From NCBI GenBank assembly GCA_034509735.1, contig JACGWO010000012.1, positions 3,658,001-3,722,000 on the forward strand: a stretch of DNA of 64,000 bases, read 5' to 3'. The DNA is from Sesamum alatum (Eukaryota > Streptophyta > Magnoliopsida > Lamiales > Pedaliaceae). The notes beneath the pieces were generated by a model. It searched no databases, was not told where the DNA came from, and worked only from the letters and a program-made list of their open reading frames with translations. The position numbers and the translations under genes were made by a program. Below are positions 46,501 through 56,727 of the stretch, one piece after another. Within the stretch, counting starts at the first letter, position 1; every line of letters begins with the position of its first letter.

Positions 46501-47127
46501 CAAGAACAGTAAGTAATATACAATTGCATGTATACACACACTGCCACACACATTCACACACACACACTGCCACACACATTCACACACACACGCGCACACA
46601 AATAAACAACTAGAAACACACAAATATACACCCATTCACACACACCAAATACACTACTAGAAACACACAGATATACACACAGTGACACACATACCCATAT
46701 TTGCATGTGAATAAAACCCACACACACACTAATACACCAAGAGAAACACACAGTAGGAGGAAGTCTTACTGGGGCATTCACTGACGCTAGCATTAGCCAG
46801 CTTACAAGCCGACGGCAGCTGGAGCAAGCGCGACTCCTGCACGCCCATGCTCTTCACGGCGGCGTTGGAGCCGTTGTGGATCTGCTGGATTATGTAGCAA
46901 ATGCAAGCCGGGTTGCTCTCCTTCAAGTCCGTCACCGAGTCGCAGCACTCCTTGCTCGGCGCCGCCGCCTTCGCCGTCACGAACGGCAGGCACTGCGTCA
47001 CCTTCGTGAACTCCGCCGAGCACTTGCTGGCGATCGAATCGTCGGCTCCCGTCGCTGCTCCGAGCGCCGCCAAGCAGAGGAGCGCGGCCATAAACCAGCG
47101 GGTTGAAGAAGATTTCTTGATCTCCAT
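43565..47127 (-). CDS. LTPG: GPI-anchored non-specific lipid transfer protein
   Basis: A secreted lipid-binding protein of the LTPG family, held on the outer plasma membrane by a GPI anchor and linked in the family to cuticular wax export. Two exons: 46770-47127 (start MEIKKSSSTR) and 43565-43785 (ends SPITL, TGA). The donor is GTAAG after GAATGCCCCA, and the acceptor GAGCAG. They join in phase 1 to give 192 residues, the usual LTPG length. A signal peptide covers about residues 1-27. The eight-cysteine motif is complete: C36, C46, C61-C62, C75-x-C77, C108, C118. The sequence after the junction, KLLHLPPNSPDAAIF, matches the family. A Thr-, Pro- and Ser-rich linker and a mildly hydrophobic C-terminus follow, consistent with a GPI signal. 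No stops or frameshifts were seen. The 2,984-bp intron is filled with mobile DNA. Confidence 0.9.
44251..45555. mobile_element. hAT-like non-autonomous element in LTPG intron
   Basis: The ends are inverted repeats: CAGTGTATTAAAACT at the left and CAATGTTTTAAAACT as the complement of the right. Flanking 8-bp sequences gtttctac (44243-44250) and atttctac (45556-45563) agree at seven of eight bases, as expected for an old hAT duplication. Inside each end are GGTT/AACC-rich blocks. There is no transposase. A Helitron is nested in it. Confidence 0.65.
44560..45054 (-). mobile_element. Helitron with repeated 5' ends, nested in hAT element
   Basis: Read on the minus strand. The 3' end is CTAGT (complement at 44560-44564), with a hairpin gcacgcagggacaacgtgc just before it. 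The outer 5' end reads CTATACTATTATATAAAGC (complement ending at 45054), lacking the first T. Two more 5'-like ends lie inside: TCTATACTAATATAAAA (complement ending near 44947) and TCTATACAAATATAAAA (near 44797). The two internal segments they start are tandem near-copies sharing aaaccaacacaatgcat. No coding capacity was seen. Confidence 0.65.
46533..46735. repeat. Degenerate (CA)n minisatellite
   Basis: CACA-rich sequence with a recurring unit like cactgccacacacattca. It lies in the LTPG intron just downstream of exon 1 on the coding strand. Cys- and Val-rich open frames on the minus strand come from this composition only. Confidence 0.85.
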
Positions 47128-47341
47128 TGTTTGGGAAATCGGGGTGATGGGTTTCTGGCGATTGAGGGTGAATTTGAAAATGTGAGGTAGGGTTGATTTT
47201 GATGGGGGAGAAGGTGGTGGTTGGGAGGAGGAGTGAAGGGCATTTAAGCCGTCTGATTAAATGGGCGTCGGCCATTAATGAGGCTCGGCTAAATGAGCTG
47301 TTGGATCTTGATTAGACTTGAACACGCGGCGCGATTTTCTC

Positions 47342-47347
47342 CACGTG
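47342..47347. promoter_or_regulatory. G-box (CACGTG) upstream of LTPG
   Basis: A palindromic CACGTG core lies about 215 bases upstream of the LTPG start codon. G-boxes bind bZIP and bHLH factors in plant promoters. A six-base match alone is weak evidence; position in a near promoter is the support. Confidence 0.35.
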
Positions 47348-47399
47348 GAAGCCTGATGTTCCGAGTCAAGACAAGTCGGAAGCTCTATTGTAAACTCAA

Positions 47400-47708
47400 A
47401 TAGTCTCTTTCTCACCTTCTAAAAATAAGTCAAAATGCACAAAAATTCTTTTATCTTTCATGAAATTATTACTGTATCATCTGATCTAATGTTATAGTTA
47501 TAATTATAATTACACTCTTCGTTCGAAAGTAAAGTTTACATAAATACCGCTTAAAAAATATGCAATAATTATTTTAAACATACGCAGTATTTGTGCAATT
47601 GACTTAACTTTGATAGATGTCAATGTAGTTTAATTTTTTACTTTTATTTTTTGACAAAAAATTGTAAAAAAAGAAGTGTTTTAAGGATGAATTATTATAA
47701 TTATGGGT
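47400..47708. other. Upstream flank of LTPG
   Basis: AT-rich sequence beyond the near promoter. No gene or repeat was recognised. Confidence 0.5.
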
Positions 47709-47716
47709 GTTATTAG

Positions 47717-48286
47717 TAGGAATGGCACTGCTCCGAATGGGACGGGTTTTAATGCCTTAAATGGGTCTTGGGGCGGATCTGGGTCTTAGTGGTTTGGACC
47801 TGGATCCACCCCGAACCCGTCCCGATTATTATTATTTTTAATTTTTTTTGTATTATTCATATATACTTATATAAAATATATTTGTACACATATAAAATAT
47901 GTATAATTTAGTTATAGTTATATATAAGACATAAACTTAATAGTTTTATAAATTAAAATAATGATATAAATACTTTATAAACATTTTAATGTCTATATAA
48001 ATAACATATTTTCTAAAATTTTTAATATTTCAATAATGCACATATAAATTTACAAAAAAGTATATGTTAACCTTTCGCTATTATTATTGTCTCATATTTA
48101 TAAATTATGATAGTATTATTTTTTAAACAATATATTTTTTAATATTTTAAAAGTACTAATTGGGTCCACCGGGTCCAACCCGACAGATTTCGGGTCTGGG
48201 GCGGGTCCAAGTCCGAGGTGGTATTTTCTTGGTGGGTCTCGATATTTTGACAAACACATACCAGACCCGCCCCATTGACATCCCTA
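47717..48286. mobile_element. hAT-like MITE
   Basis: The ends are TAGGAATGGCA at the left and TAGGGATGTCA as the complement of the right, each followed by GGGTC- and GGGC-rich blocks. The flanking octamers gttattag (47709-47716) and attattag (48287-48294) match at seven of eight bases. The 570 bp are AT-rich inside and encode nothing. Confidence 0.7.
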
Positions 48287-48294
48287 ATTATTAG

Positions 48295-50353
48295 GTAGAA
48301 TCGAATTGAATTAATTTAATAAAAATTCCGTACTCTAAAATGCCTATATTGAATACCGAATAACTTTTTTGTCTATATTTGATTCAATATTCCATAATCA
48401 CCTTCTTATATATATAAAAAAAATATATATATTAGATATTAAAAATAATAATAATATTTTTTAATTTGTTTTAAATTTTTAATAGGTAAAGTAACAAAAG
48501 TAACTAAAAAAAATTAATCTACAAATAAGTACATAAAAAATACAAAATAATATTTTGGGTATTCAATACGATTCGTAACCGACACTAATAAATAAAATCG
48601 AATTGAATATTGAATTTTGAAAAAATAAAAATCAATTACAGAGCCAAATATTTCGATTATGTTCGGTCGATTTACGGAACTTTGTACGTCCTTGATTAAG
48701 ACAAACTTACAAAATATTTGTATTTCACCAAAAAGTTGTGAAAATTGGTAATAATAAGCTTTTATCTTGTAATTTAAACGAGATTAATTGAAATTGGTAA
48801 CTTATTTTCGATAAAAGAACTGAAATAATTGTTGACATAAAAAATTTAGAATAAAACTACCAATTAATCCCAAATTAAATTGCCTATAATTAGATTCCAA
48901 GTTAAAATCCATAATAAATTTGAGCTTTACATATATTTAAGAAGAGAAATTCACATAAATGTTCATACAAAATTAGGTCATGCATTTTCATGGATTGATT
49001 CAAGATAAATATAAAATTATTTTATTTTGCATTAGTTAAATTGAGTAGAAGCATGTTCAAATCCGCATTATAAGAAAACTGATCTACATCAAAAAGTCTG
49101 TGATGTTCAAGTCTAATTGAAGTGGGCCTAAGCTATCAAGTTTTGCTCATGCCTATGAAAGAGAGTCTTCACCGCAGCACAAGTCATTTCACACATCACA
49201 TACAACACAACTCACAAGTCACTAAAGACAAACCAAAAGAATTCAAGTTCAAAAGCTCTCTGCCACGACAAAGTTCTGCAACCGCGAAGTTTCCACGTCT
49301 TTCTTGGCATCAAATTCTTTGAGACTCAAGTCCAAAAGCTCTCTGACACCCGCGAAGGTTCCACGTCTTCATTGACATATCCTTCGAGCCTTGATACCAT
49401 ATTTCAAGGTGACACGTGGGTTTGCTCCACAAATTCAGAAGAGATTACACATCCACATCCAAAATAAGTTTCAAGCCTTTGGATCAATACTCATGGAGAA
49501 TAACCAATAGATAATTTTCACTTTAAAAATTACATAAAATTTTGTGTGAACAAATTTCTGACACGATCGATAGGACCATCTTACATCTAAATTCAAGTAA
49601 TCACTCTTAAACGTTCAATAACACCAATAAGAATCAAGTCTCCATGAACAAAAATAACATCGTCGATGCTACTATCACCCGTCAATCCTCCACCAAAGAC
49701 AAAATCGTTGGCACGATCTATCTAATAATTCGAACTTGACAAATCCTACCAAAATTAATTTCATTTAAAGTCTACTCATTTTGGTACCCTCCCGGCCATG
49801 ATGATTGAGGCAACTACCATTATGGAGCAACACGCACAATTGGAGCCGTGTCGGTATCGGACAGGTAACTAACATTGCATGAGTTGGTAGTTAAATAGTG
49901 TGGGAGCATTAATGAAGCATGGGTTGGAGTAGGACGCTTTTTGACGGTCAAATTGTTTGTTCTCACACCCACATGTGGACTGTGGAGCCTCATATGTAAT
50001 TCTCGACGCGGTGATAGAGTTGTCGCTGTTTTGACCTTGGCGTTGTCGGTTGTGGCGTTCACATGGTCGATTAACGCGGTAAAATAATTTCTACTAGACA
50101 TTTGTATTATATTCGGTATCATTTAAGATAGGAATGCAAATTACCCCATGTTATATGAACAATGTGCAAATTACTTTTCTATAAAACTTTTTAAATAGAG
50201 TGGTATAATGCACGCACCCCACTTATAACTATATATGATTTTTTAGAATAAAATATTATTTTTTAGATAATATATTATATATGTAATTAATACTTATAAT
50301 ATATATATATAACTATTTCTTCAAAAGTAAAAATATTGTTTTATATATAATAT
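48295..50353. other. Intergenic region without a recognisable gene
   Basis: No gene can be supported. There is one imperfect direct duplication near 49224-49300 and 49325-49385, sharing caaaagctctctg and ttccacgtctt. Around 50128-50180 a short piece (aatgcaaattaccccatgtt) resembles an end of the foldback at 50363-50607. Confidence 0.5.
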
Positions 50354-50362
50354 ATAATATTT

Positions 50363-50607
50363 AGGACAAATGCAATTTACCCCCATGTGATATAAGAAAT
50401 GAGCAAAAACTCACATGTAAAAAAATAATTAGCAAATTACCTCCCTATATTTGAGAAATGAAGCAAATTACCCCCCTGTCAAGGGAAAATACAGGGGGTA
50501 ATATGCTTCATTTTTAAGATCACATGGGGTAATTTGTTAATTATTTTTTTTACAGGGGGGATTTTGCTCATTTCTTATATCATAGGGGGTAAATTGCATT
50601 TTTTCCT
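50363..50607. mobile_element. Mutator-like foldback MITE with 9-bp duplication
   Basis: A 245-bp element that is nearly one long inverted repeat. The left arm starts AGGACAAATGCAATTTACCC, and the complement of the right arm starts AGGAAAAAATGCAATTTACC; pairing continues through gatataagaaatgagcaaaa. It is flanked by the perfect 9-bp repeat ATAATATTT at 50354-50362 and 50608-50616, the length typical of Mutator-like elements. Confidence 0.85.
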
Positions 50608-50639
50608 ATAATATTTTTAATGCTTTTTTCATTAAAAAA

Positions 50640-51085
50640 AAAATCTAAACACCCATCTCCCAGCCACTGCCACTGCCACACCGGCCCCATCCCCGTCCCC
50701 GTCCCCATCCCCAATACCCCTCCAAACTGCCACCGGTGCCCCCACCCCATCACCGCCCTCCAATTCATCGCTATTGCCCGTGTCCAGCCCCGTCACCACT
50801 CTCCAACTCATTGCCATCGCCCCGTCCAGCCCCGTCGCCGCCCTCCACTACATCGCCTTCGCGGCTCTGCCCGCATCCACTGTTGTCGACGCCCTCTTTT
50901 CCCCCGTCCCAAATCCCACTCGGTCGCTGCCCCTCCACCTCATCGCCTTCACATGCACCCAGCCCCATTGCCACCCCCTCCTCCCCTTCCCCCAAAACCC
51001 ATCGTCTCCCCCCTCCCCTTTCCCCCTCCCATCGCCGACCATTCCCCTCCAATCCCCCGTCACCGTCTCGGCCGTCCCCACCATA
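50640..51085. repeat. Pyrimidine-rich (C) low-complexity island
   Basis: C-rich plus strand with degenerate repeats about 42-45 bases long sharing gtccagccccgtc and tcgcc. Open frames in several phases encode only Pro-, His- and Ser-rich or Gly- and Asp-rich strings. I do not call a gene. Confidence 0.75.
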
Positions 51086-51587
51086 CACCCCCCTCTCTAT
51101 ATATATGTTTATTCTATATCTATCTATATAAATATATTATATATTTAGGTAATAATCCAATATATATTTATATAAATACACAACTTTAAATCTAGACCCT
51201 TGATTGAATTGAAGAAAATCGAGGCCATTGATCTTGATGATTTAACTTGGACCTTAGATTTATTTAAATCCAACGGTTCTTAAATAAGGTTACAAATGTA
51301 ATTTTATATTTAAAAAAAAAAGGAAAGGCGCGTGGAATGTACGAAAATCGTGTGAGAGAGGTACATTATTCTATTTTAAAAAAGACGTAGAGATAGTAAG
51401 ATATAAGTATGATGAGACTTATTGAAATCCATATGAGTCAGATGTTCTAGTTAAACGTAGCACACAACTCACATTGAGTTCATTCTTATAGTAACAACTT
51501 TCATCAATTTCATATTATAACTAAAAATAATATTTGATTTACTAATAAAAACTTAAAGATAAAGACTGTTTAGAGCCCATTAGGACC
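51086..51587. other. AT-rich flank left of element B
   Basis: AT-rich sequence with tatata runs and an attgat-containing stretch (51200-51280) similar in style to the one at 35272-35400. No gene was seen. Confidence 0.45.
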
Positions 51588-52148
51588 TGATCCGGGTGGA
51601 AAATAACTCTCTGGAGGTCCAAGGTAGCAATCTCCTGGATGTCCGAGGTGGAGGTCCAGGGTAGCGATCTCTTGGATGTTCGAGGTGGAGGTCCAGGGTA
51701 GCGATCACCGTGTTCACCCAAATGTGATATGGTCCCTGAGAAGAGAGAAGCACGTTAGGCTAGTCGGGGTAGTCCCCGACGAAGATCCTCCAATGCTTAA
51801 GTCAGCCCAAGATTGAGATGATAATATGCGATCTCAAATAGTAGATGAGGTAGAAGGTGATAGATGAGTGTTATCATAAATGAAGCATGGATGGTGTATT
51901 TTTAGGCCAAATGTGACCACTTGCCTGATCCACGTGGCATCATCTTAATGCATGAGATGTCAGAGAATTTATGGTCTAGATTCCGAGTCCACGAAGTGGG
52001 TCACGATCTGGGTCGCTGTCCCGGGTCACGAATTCGGGTCGGCTCACGTGGCCCGACCCGATGAGGCAATACGCGGATCTTGGGTGTTTCTGGTGATTTT
52101 GGCCCCTTTTCAGGACTATTTGCGCCTTTTCCTGATATTTGGGTTGCA
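51588..52148 (-). repeat. 3' LTR of element B
   Basis: On the minus strand it starts TGCAACCC and ends GGATCA. It matches the other LTR closely over 561 bases. The TATA box of the other LTR (CTATAAATAC on minus) is altered here to CTAAAAATAC. Near its end are direct repeats of about 40 bases (ctggatgtccgaggtggagg). Confidence 0.88.
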
Positions 52149-52170
52149 CCCCCATCATTAGTCCCCCACT
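52149..52170 (-). other. Polypurine tract of element B
   Basis: On the minus strand GACTAATGATGGGGG directly precedes the LTR start TGCAACCC. This is the plus-strand primer position expected of an LTR retrotransposon and fixes the LTR boundary. Confidence 0.75.
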
Positions 52171-52379
52171 TCTTCTAGTGTTAAAGTTATTATACTGGAA
52201 GAAGTTGAACAGGCACGGTGTGACCAGTCGCATCTTCTTGCTAGTATGATAATCCTCCCATTTCTGGTAACTTGGGAAGTCATTTGCCCAATTTTTCAAA
52301 ATCTTCTACCTCGACCTCTCATGGCAAGGTTTAACTTGAAAAATATTTTTTAGATTTTTTCGCTCTTATCTTTTTCATA

Positions 52380-52690
52380 TAATAATGCGACCTCGAGGGA
52401 GGCACGCGACCTTCTTGAAGATTAATCTTATCTTGAGGCACGCGACCTTCTTGAAGATTAATCTTTTTTAGATAATAACGCGACCTCGAGGGTGACACAC
52501 GACCTTGAGGGGGCACGCGACCTCGAGGGAGGTACGCGACCTTATTGGAGCTATGCGACCTCCTTGAAGATAAATCTTTTTTAGATAATAATGCGACCTC
52601 GAGGGGAGCACGCGACCTTAAAGATTAATCCTTTTCAGATAATAATGCGACCTCGAGGGTGACACGCGACCTTGAAGATAAATCTTTTTC
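52380..52690. repeat. Tandem array 1 in element B tail
   Basis: Irregular repeats built from gcgacctcgaggg and gacctt(c/g)ttgaagat(t/a)aatctttt, with six or more copies of varied length. It lies between integrase and the polypurine tract. Confidence 0.8.
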
Positions 52691-52859
52691 ATATTTAAGT
52701 TATGGGGTCTTTTCGGACTTAGGATCTTTTTCAGATCAAATCATGAGCGATATTTCTCAGGTTGCATATGAGATCTGCACATAAGAATATGAGATCCTTT
52801 CCTGATCAACATTTTTGGGTCTTCGCCGGATATTTCGGATCTTTTTAAGATCGAATTAT

Positions 52860-53215
52860 GAGATCTTTCTGACATCGCATTATGATGATCTTTCTCAGAT
52901 CATTCTTGTGATGATCTTTCTCAGATCATTGTTATGATGATCTTTTTCAGATCATTGTTGTGGTGATCTTTCCAGGTCATTGTTCTGGTGATCTTTTTTT
53001 ATCATTATTGTGGTGATCTTTCTCAGATCGCATATTCTTTTCATATCATTGTTGCGATGATCTTTTTCAGATCATTATTCTGGTGATCTTTTTCAGATCA
53101 TTGTTGTGATGATCTTTTTTAGATCGCATTGTGATGATCTTTCTTAGATCATTGTTGTGATGGTATTTTTCAGATCATTATTCCGGTGATCTTTTTCAGA
53201 TCATTGTTGTGGTGA
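52860..53215. repeat. Tandem array 2 in element B tail (26 bp)
   Basis: About twelve units of 24-26 bases of the form gatgatctttttcagatcat plus tgttgt. The unit contains gatctttttcagatc, an inverted repeat. Units vary by a few bases and there are no unique spacers. Confidence 0.88.
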
Positions 53216-53252
53216 AGCGCGACCTGCGATCTTGAGTGCAAAAGGGGGCCTT

Positions 53253-53790
53253 TCATATGCTACTCGAGATCCAGGATACTCTCATGCGTAGAATTTCTTC
53301 AAGTTGTGAACATTCCATGGTCTTGGCAAGTCCTTTCCATCCATGTCTTGCAGCTTGCATGTTCCTTGTTTTTTTTATTTCAATGACCTTATAAGGTCCT
53401 TCCCAACTCGGGTCCAATTTTCCGACATGCTTGGACACCTCGACCTTCTTTAGTGCCAAGTCCCCCACTTGAAAATGCCTTGGCTTTACCTTGTGATTAT
53501 GGCTTTGCATCATCAGGTTTTTGTGATGCAAAATCTTGGCGTAGCCGCGATCTCTTCTCTCTTCAATGGTGGTGAGGTCGAATGCACGCTCTTCATGATT
53601 TTTCTGAGGATCGTATTGTGCGACCCTGGTTGTCACCTCAACAATCTCTGCAGGAATTATCGCTTCAATCCCATAAACCAAACAAAATGGGGACTCACCT
53701 GTTGAGGATCGTGGTGTGGTGCGATACGCCTATAATACACCTGGTAGCTCCTCGACCCACGATCCCTTTGCGCCTTCAATCCAGTACTGA
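53253..53790 (-). pseudogene. Element B integrase C-terminal part
   Basis: Integrase from just after the catalytic core. It reads WVEELPGVL, a stop, AYRTTPRSSTGESPFCLVYG, then IPAEIVEVT and LDPSWEGPYKV near the C-terminus. The catalytic D-D-E segment is absent: upstream sequence joins directly to the second RNase H. Stops show it is inactive. Confidence 0.8.
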
Positions 53791-53975
53791 TGCTTTGTAT
53801 TCCGCTTCATTGTTGGTAAGAGGGAATGCCAATTTTGCTGCGACTTCGACCTCGACCCCACCAAGTCCTTGCAACAAAATTCCAGCTCCCCCCATTACTC
53901 GAATTAGATGGTCCATCCACATGCAAGAGCCAACCTTAATGCTCATTTTATTCCTGTTCACCTGTCAGCTCTACA
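53776..53975 (-). pseudogene. Element B second RNase H fragment (aRNH)
   Basis: Only the front part survives, with GGAGILLQG and LTNNEAEYKASVLD, the Glu-containing motif. The remaining motifs and the integrase core are deleted where it meets the integrase C-terminal part near 53776. It aligns with the second RNase H of element A. Confidence 0.75.
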
Positions 53976-55176
53976 ATAAAGCAAAACTTGAGCTTTAATC
54001 TAATACTCGATGTCAAATTTTCCTAACTCGATCGCCCATTTGATCAAGCGACCTGAAGCCTCTCGCTTAGACATGATCTGTTTGAGTGGGTAATTTGTCA
54101 ACATTATGATCTTATCGGATTGAAAATATGGTCATAATTTTCCTGCTGTGGTGACCAATGCTAATGCCAATTTTTTGATCTGGATATATCTTTTCTCAGC
54201 TCCTTGCAACATCCGGCTCATATAGTATGCTTTTTTGGTGAGGTGACAACCAGGATAGCTTCGATTTTTTTTTGGGTTCGCCTCAATGCCCTTTTCGCTC
54301 ACCATATATCCTAGAAACTTGCCACCTCGAACACCAAATGTGCACTTAGATAGATTAAGTTTCATGCCGTAGGTTCTCATCACCTCGAACGCCTTTTTTG
54401 AGATGGTCGAGGTGGTCCTTCTCTTTCTTGCTTTTCACCAGTGTGTCATCAACATAGACATCCAAGGAGTGGCCAATGAAGTCCTTGAACATCCTGTTCA
54501 CCAGCCTTTGATAAGTAGCACCTGCATTTTTTAATCCAAAGGGCATCACATTATAACAATAAATGCCATTTTCAGTAATAAAGGAAGTCTTATCTCTGTC
54601 CTCTTCTGCCATGAAAATTTGATGGTATTTTTGGTACGCATCCATCATGCTGAACAGTGCGCATCCTGTGGTGGAGTCCCCCAATAGATCTATTTGAGGT
54701 AGCGGGTAGGGGTCCTTTGGGCATGCCCTGCTTTGAGAAGCTTGTTCACCTTCTCCTCGACGATTTTATGTCTTTCAACTCCGAATGATCTTTTCTTTTG
54801 TTTTAACTGGCCTCATCTACGGATCAACATTAAGCTTGTGAACGATGACCTCCGGCTCTATTCCTTTGAAATCTGATGGGCTCCATGCGAACATGTCACT
54901 GTTCTCCCTTAGAAATTCTATCACCAACGTTTCCAAAGTCGAGGTCATGCGCGACCCGATCCTGGTCGTTCTACTTGGTTCTCCTTGTGTCACCTCGATC
55001 GTCTTATGATGCTCAGCAGGTCCTCTTTTTCTGGTCACCTCATTAGGGTCGCCTTCAATATCCTTTCCTTGGAGTACCAGTTGCTTCATGGAGTAAAATG
55101 CATATGGGGTCGCAGTCCTTCTCTCATATTCAACTATAACATTTCTAGTTGCACGCCTGGTAGCTTCATCGATCAT
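53976..55176 (-). pseudogene. Element B RT and first RNase H remnant
   Basis: From 55176 the frame gives the protease-RT linker, SDMFAWSPSDFKGIEP and VIVHKLNVDP. RT follows with FSMMDAYQKYHQI, VMPFGLKNAGATYQ and the intact box VYVDDTLVKS (about 54445). After a frame change KLNLSKCTFGVRGGKFLGY follows. RNase H is shortened: SYPGC runs directly into YYMSRMLQGAEKRYIQIKKL, so the connection part is missing. IKWAIELGKFDIEY marks its end. Confidence 0.82.
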
Positions 55177-55292
55177 CCGTTGTAACTCGTTTCTTGTTTT
55201 TGTAAGATTTGATCTCCATGTCGTGGGGTAGCTTTGTTACCCTCTCCTAATGTTTGCTCATTCCATCTCGATCTTAAGTGCTCTTCTCAGGT

Positions 55293-55312
55293 TTCCCACA
55301 GACGGCGCCAAT
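55293..55312 (-). other. Primer binding site of element B
   Basis: On the minus strand ATTGGCGCCGTCTGTGGGAA follows the 5' LTR end GGATCA. It has the same class and position as the site in element A. Confidence 0.75.
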
Positions 55313-55874
55313 TGATCCGGGTGGAAAATAACTCCCTGGAGGTCCAAGGTAGCGATCTCCTGGATGTCCGAGGTGGAGGTCCAGGGTAGCGATCTCTTGG
55401 ATGTCCGAGGTGGAGGTCCAGGGTAGCGATCTCCCGTGTTCACTCAGATATGATATGGTCCCTGAGAAGAGAGGAGCACGTTAGGCTAATCGAGATAGTC
55501 CCCGACGAAGACTCTCTGATGCTTAAGTCAGCCTAAGATTGAGATGATAATATGCGATCTCAAATAATAGATGAGGTAGAAGGTGATAGATGAGTGTTAC
55601 CATAAATGAGGCATGGAGGGTGTATTTATAGGCCAAATGTGACCACTTGCCTAGTCCACGTGGCATCATCTTAATGCATGAGATGTCAGAGAATTTATGG
55701 TCTAGATTCCTAGTCCACGAAGCGGGTCACGATCCGGGTCGCTGACCTGGGTGACGAATCCGGTTCGGGTCGCGTGGCCCGACCCGACGGGGCAATACAC
55801 GGATCTTGGGTGTTTCTGGTGATTTTGGCCCTTTTTCAGGGCTATTTGCGTCTTTTCTTGATATTTGGGTTGCC
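55313..55874 (-). repeat. 5' LTR of element B
   Basis: 562 bases, closely matching 51588-52148. It carries CTATAAATAC on the minus strand (complement near 55624-55633), a good TATA box. The first two bases at the outer end are changed from TG to GG (plus strand gggttgcc). Confidence 0.88.
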
Positions 55875-55879
55875 CGACC

Positions 55880-56455
55880 TGACTTTTTAGAGCCCATTAG
55901 GACCCAAATAAAACTCGTAATATAGTTGAATTCAGTTAAACACAACCCATATTGGACCCAAATAAAAACATGTTAACCCAACTCAACCAAAAGCTAGATA
56001 GTTGGGTTAAAACCATGAATTCCAACCCTTATGGGCACCTCTATGTGATAGCAACGTGTGACACAATAGTATAATAGAATTCACACTGATTAACGTTGTT
56101 GTATAGCCCATAACCCCATATCATACTGTAGGGTTAATTATTATTATTTTTTTCTATAAATAAAAATGGAATGTGAAAAGAGATAATAATCTAATAAATG
56201 TAATTTTATTCAAACCTTAACAAATTATAGCTCAAGGTTTCTGCGTTTGATGCGAGTTGCGCTACAATAAAAAATAATATTAATAACAAAATATTAAATA
56301 ATAATTTTAAAATAATTATTAAATATAGATATATTTAAGTGATAATTTTGATTCTGTCACAACATAATTATTAGTAACAAAAATTATACACTAAGATGTC
56401 ATTACGTGACACACCTCAAGTGACAACACAGATACAGTGACAATTATATTTGGGG
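55880..56455. other. AT-rich flank right of element B
   Basis: It starts with a near copy of the left flank of element B (ttagagcccattaggacc at both sides). No gene was seen. Confidence 0.5.
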
Positions 56456-56727
56456 ATGATTATATTAATTACACTCCCTAATCTATGCCTATTTACACAA
56501 ACCACCCATGTCTTTTGTGTAATTACGGAAATCAACCCCAACAAAAAATAGGAATAGCCTATGTAATGATATTTATATTTCTAAGGATATATGTGTGATC
56601 TTTCAAAAAGCACGGATGGTTTGTCTAAATGATATTGATGTTTTGGTGGGTGGATGTGTAATTTTTCAAAAGACAAGAATGTGTGTAAATAAATCATAAG
56701 TCAGGAGTATGTGTCTATAATTTTCCC
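56456..56727. mobile_element. Imperfect foldback repeat
   Basis: The left side (gattatattaattacactcc, tatttacacaaacc, gtcttttgtgtaattac) pairs imperfectly with the complement of the right side (aaattatagacacatactcc, tatttacacacattc, gtcttttgaaaaattac). It is about 270 bp with no coding. The style resembles the foldbacks at 24064 and 50363. Exact ends and duplication were not fixed. Confidence 0.5.

Larger units (their letters stand above)
51588..55874 (-). mobile_element. Ty3 retrotransposon, Tat lineage (element B), deleted
   Basis: Minus-strand element with both LTRs (55313-55874 as 5' and 51588-52148 as 3'), a primer site, a polypurine tract and a pol gene with large deletions. Gag and protease are absent: RT-proximal sequence starts within about 140 bases of the primer site. 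The integrase core is also missing. Flanking pentamers ggacc (51583-51587) and cgacc (55875-55879) agree at four of five bases. It is non-autonomous. A hallmark second RNase H remnant (NNEAEYKA) assigns it to Tat. Confidence 0.85.

Noticed and set aside
46391..46793. Cys- and Val-rich minus-strand frames
   Set aside because: Generated by the CA minisatellite in the LTPG intron.
46802..47275. 157-codon minus-strand frame over the LTPG first exon
   Set aside because: A different frame of the same exon. The eight-cysteine motif and signal peptide are in the 46770-47127 frame.
50620..51189. 189-codon open frame, Pro-, His- and Ser-rich, with overlapping long frames in other phases
   Set aside because: It arises from the C-rich low-complexity island. 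Several phases and both strands are open at once, and no domain or signal is present.
55258..55443. Minus-strand frame with Pro- and Ser-rich repeats at the inner LTR edge
   Set aside because: It comes from the 40-bp direct repeats inside the LTR of element B and spans the LTR/primer site border.
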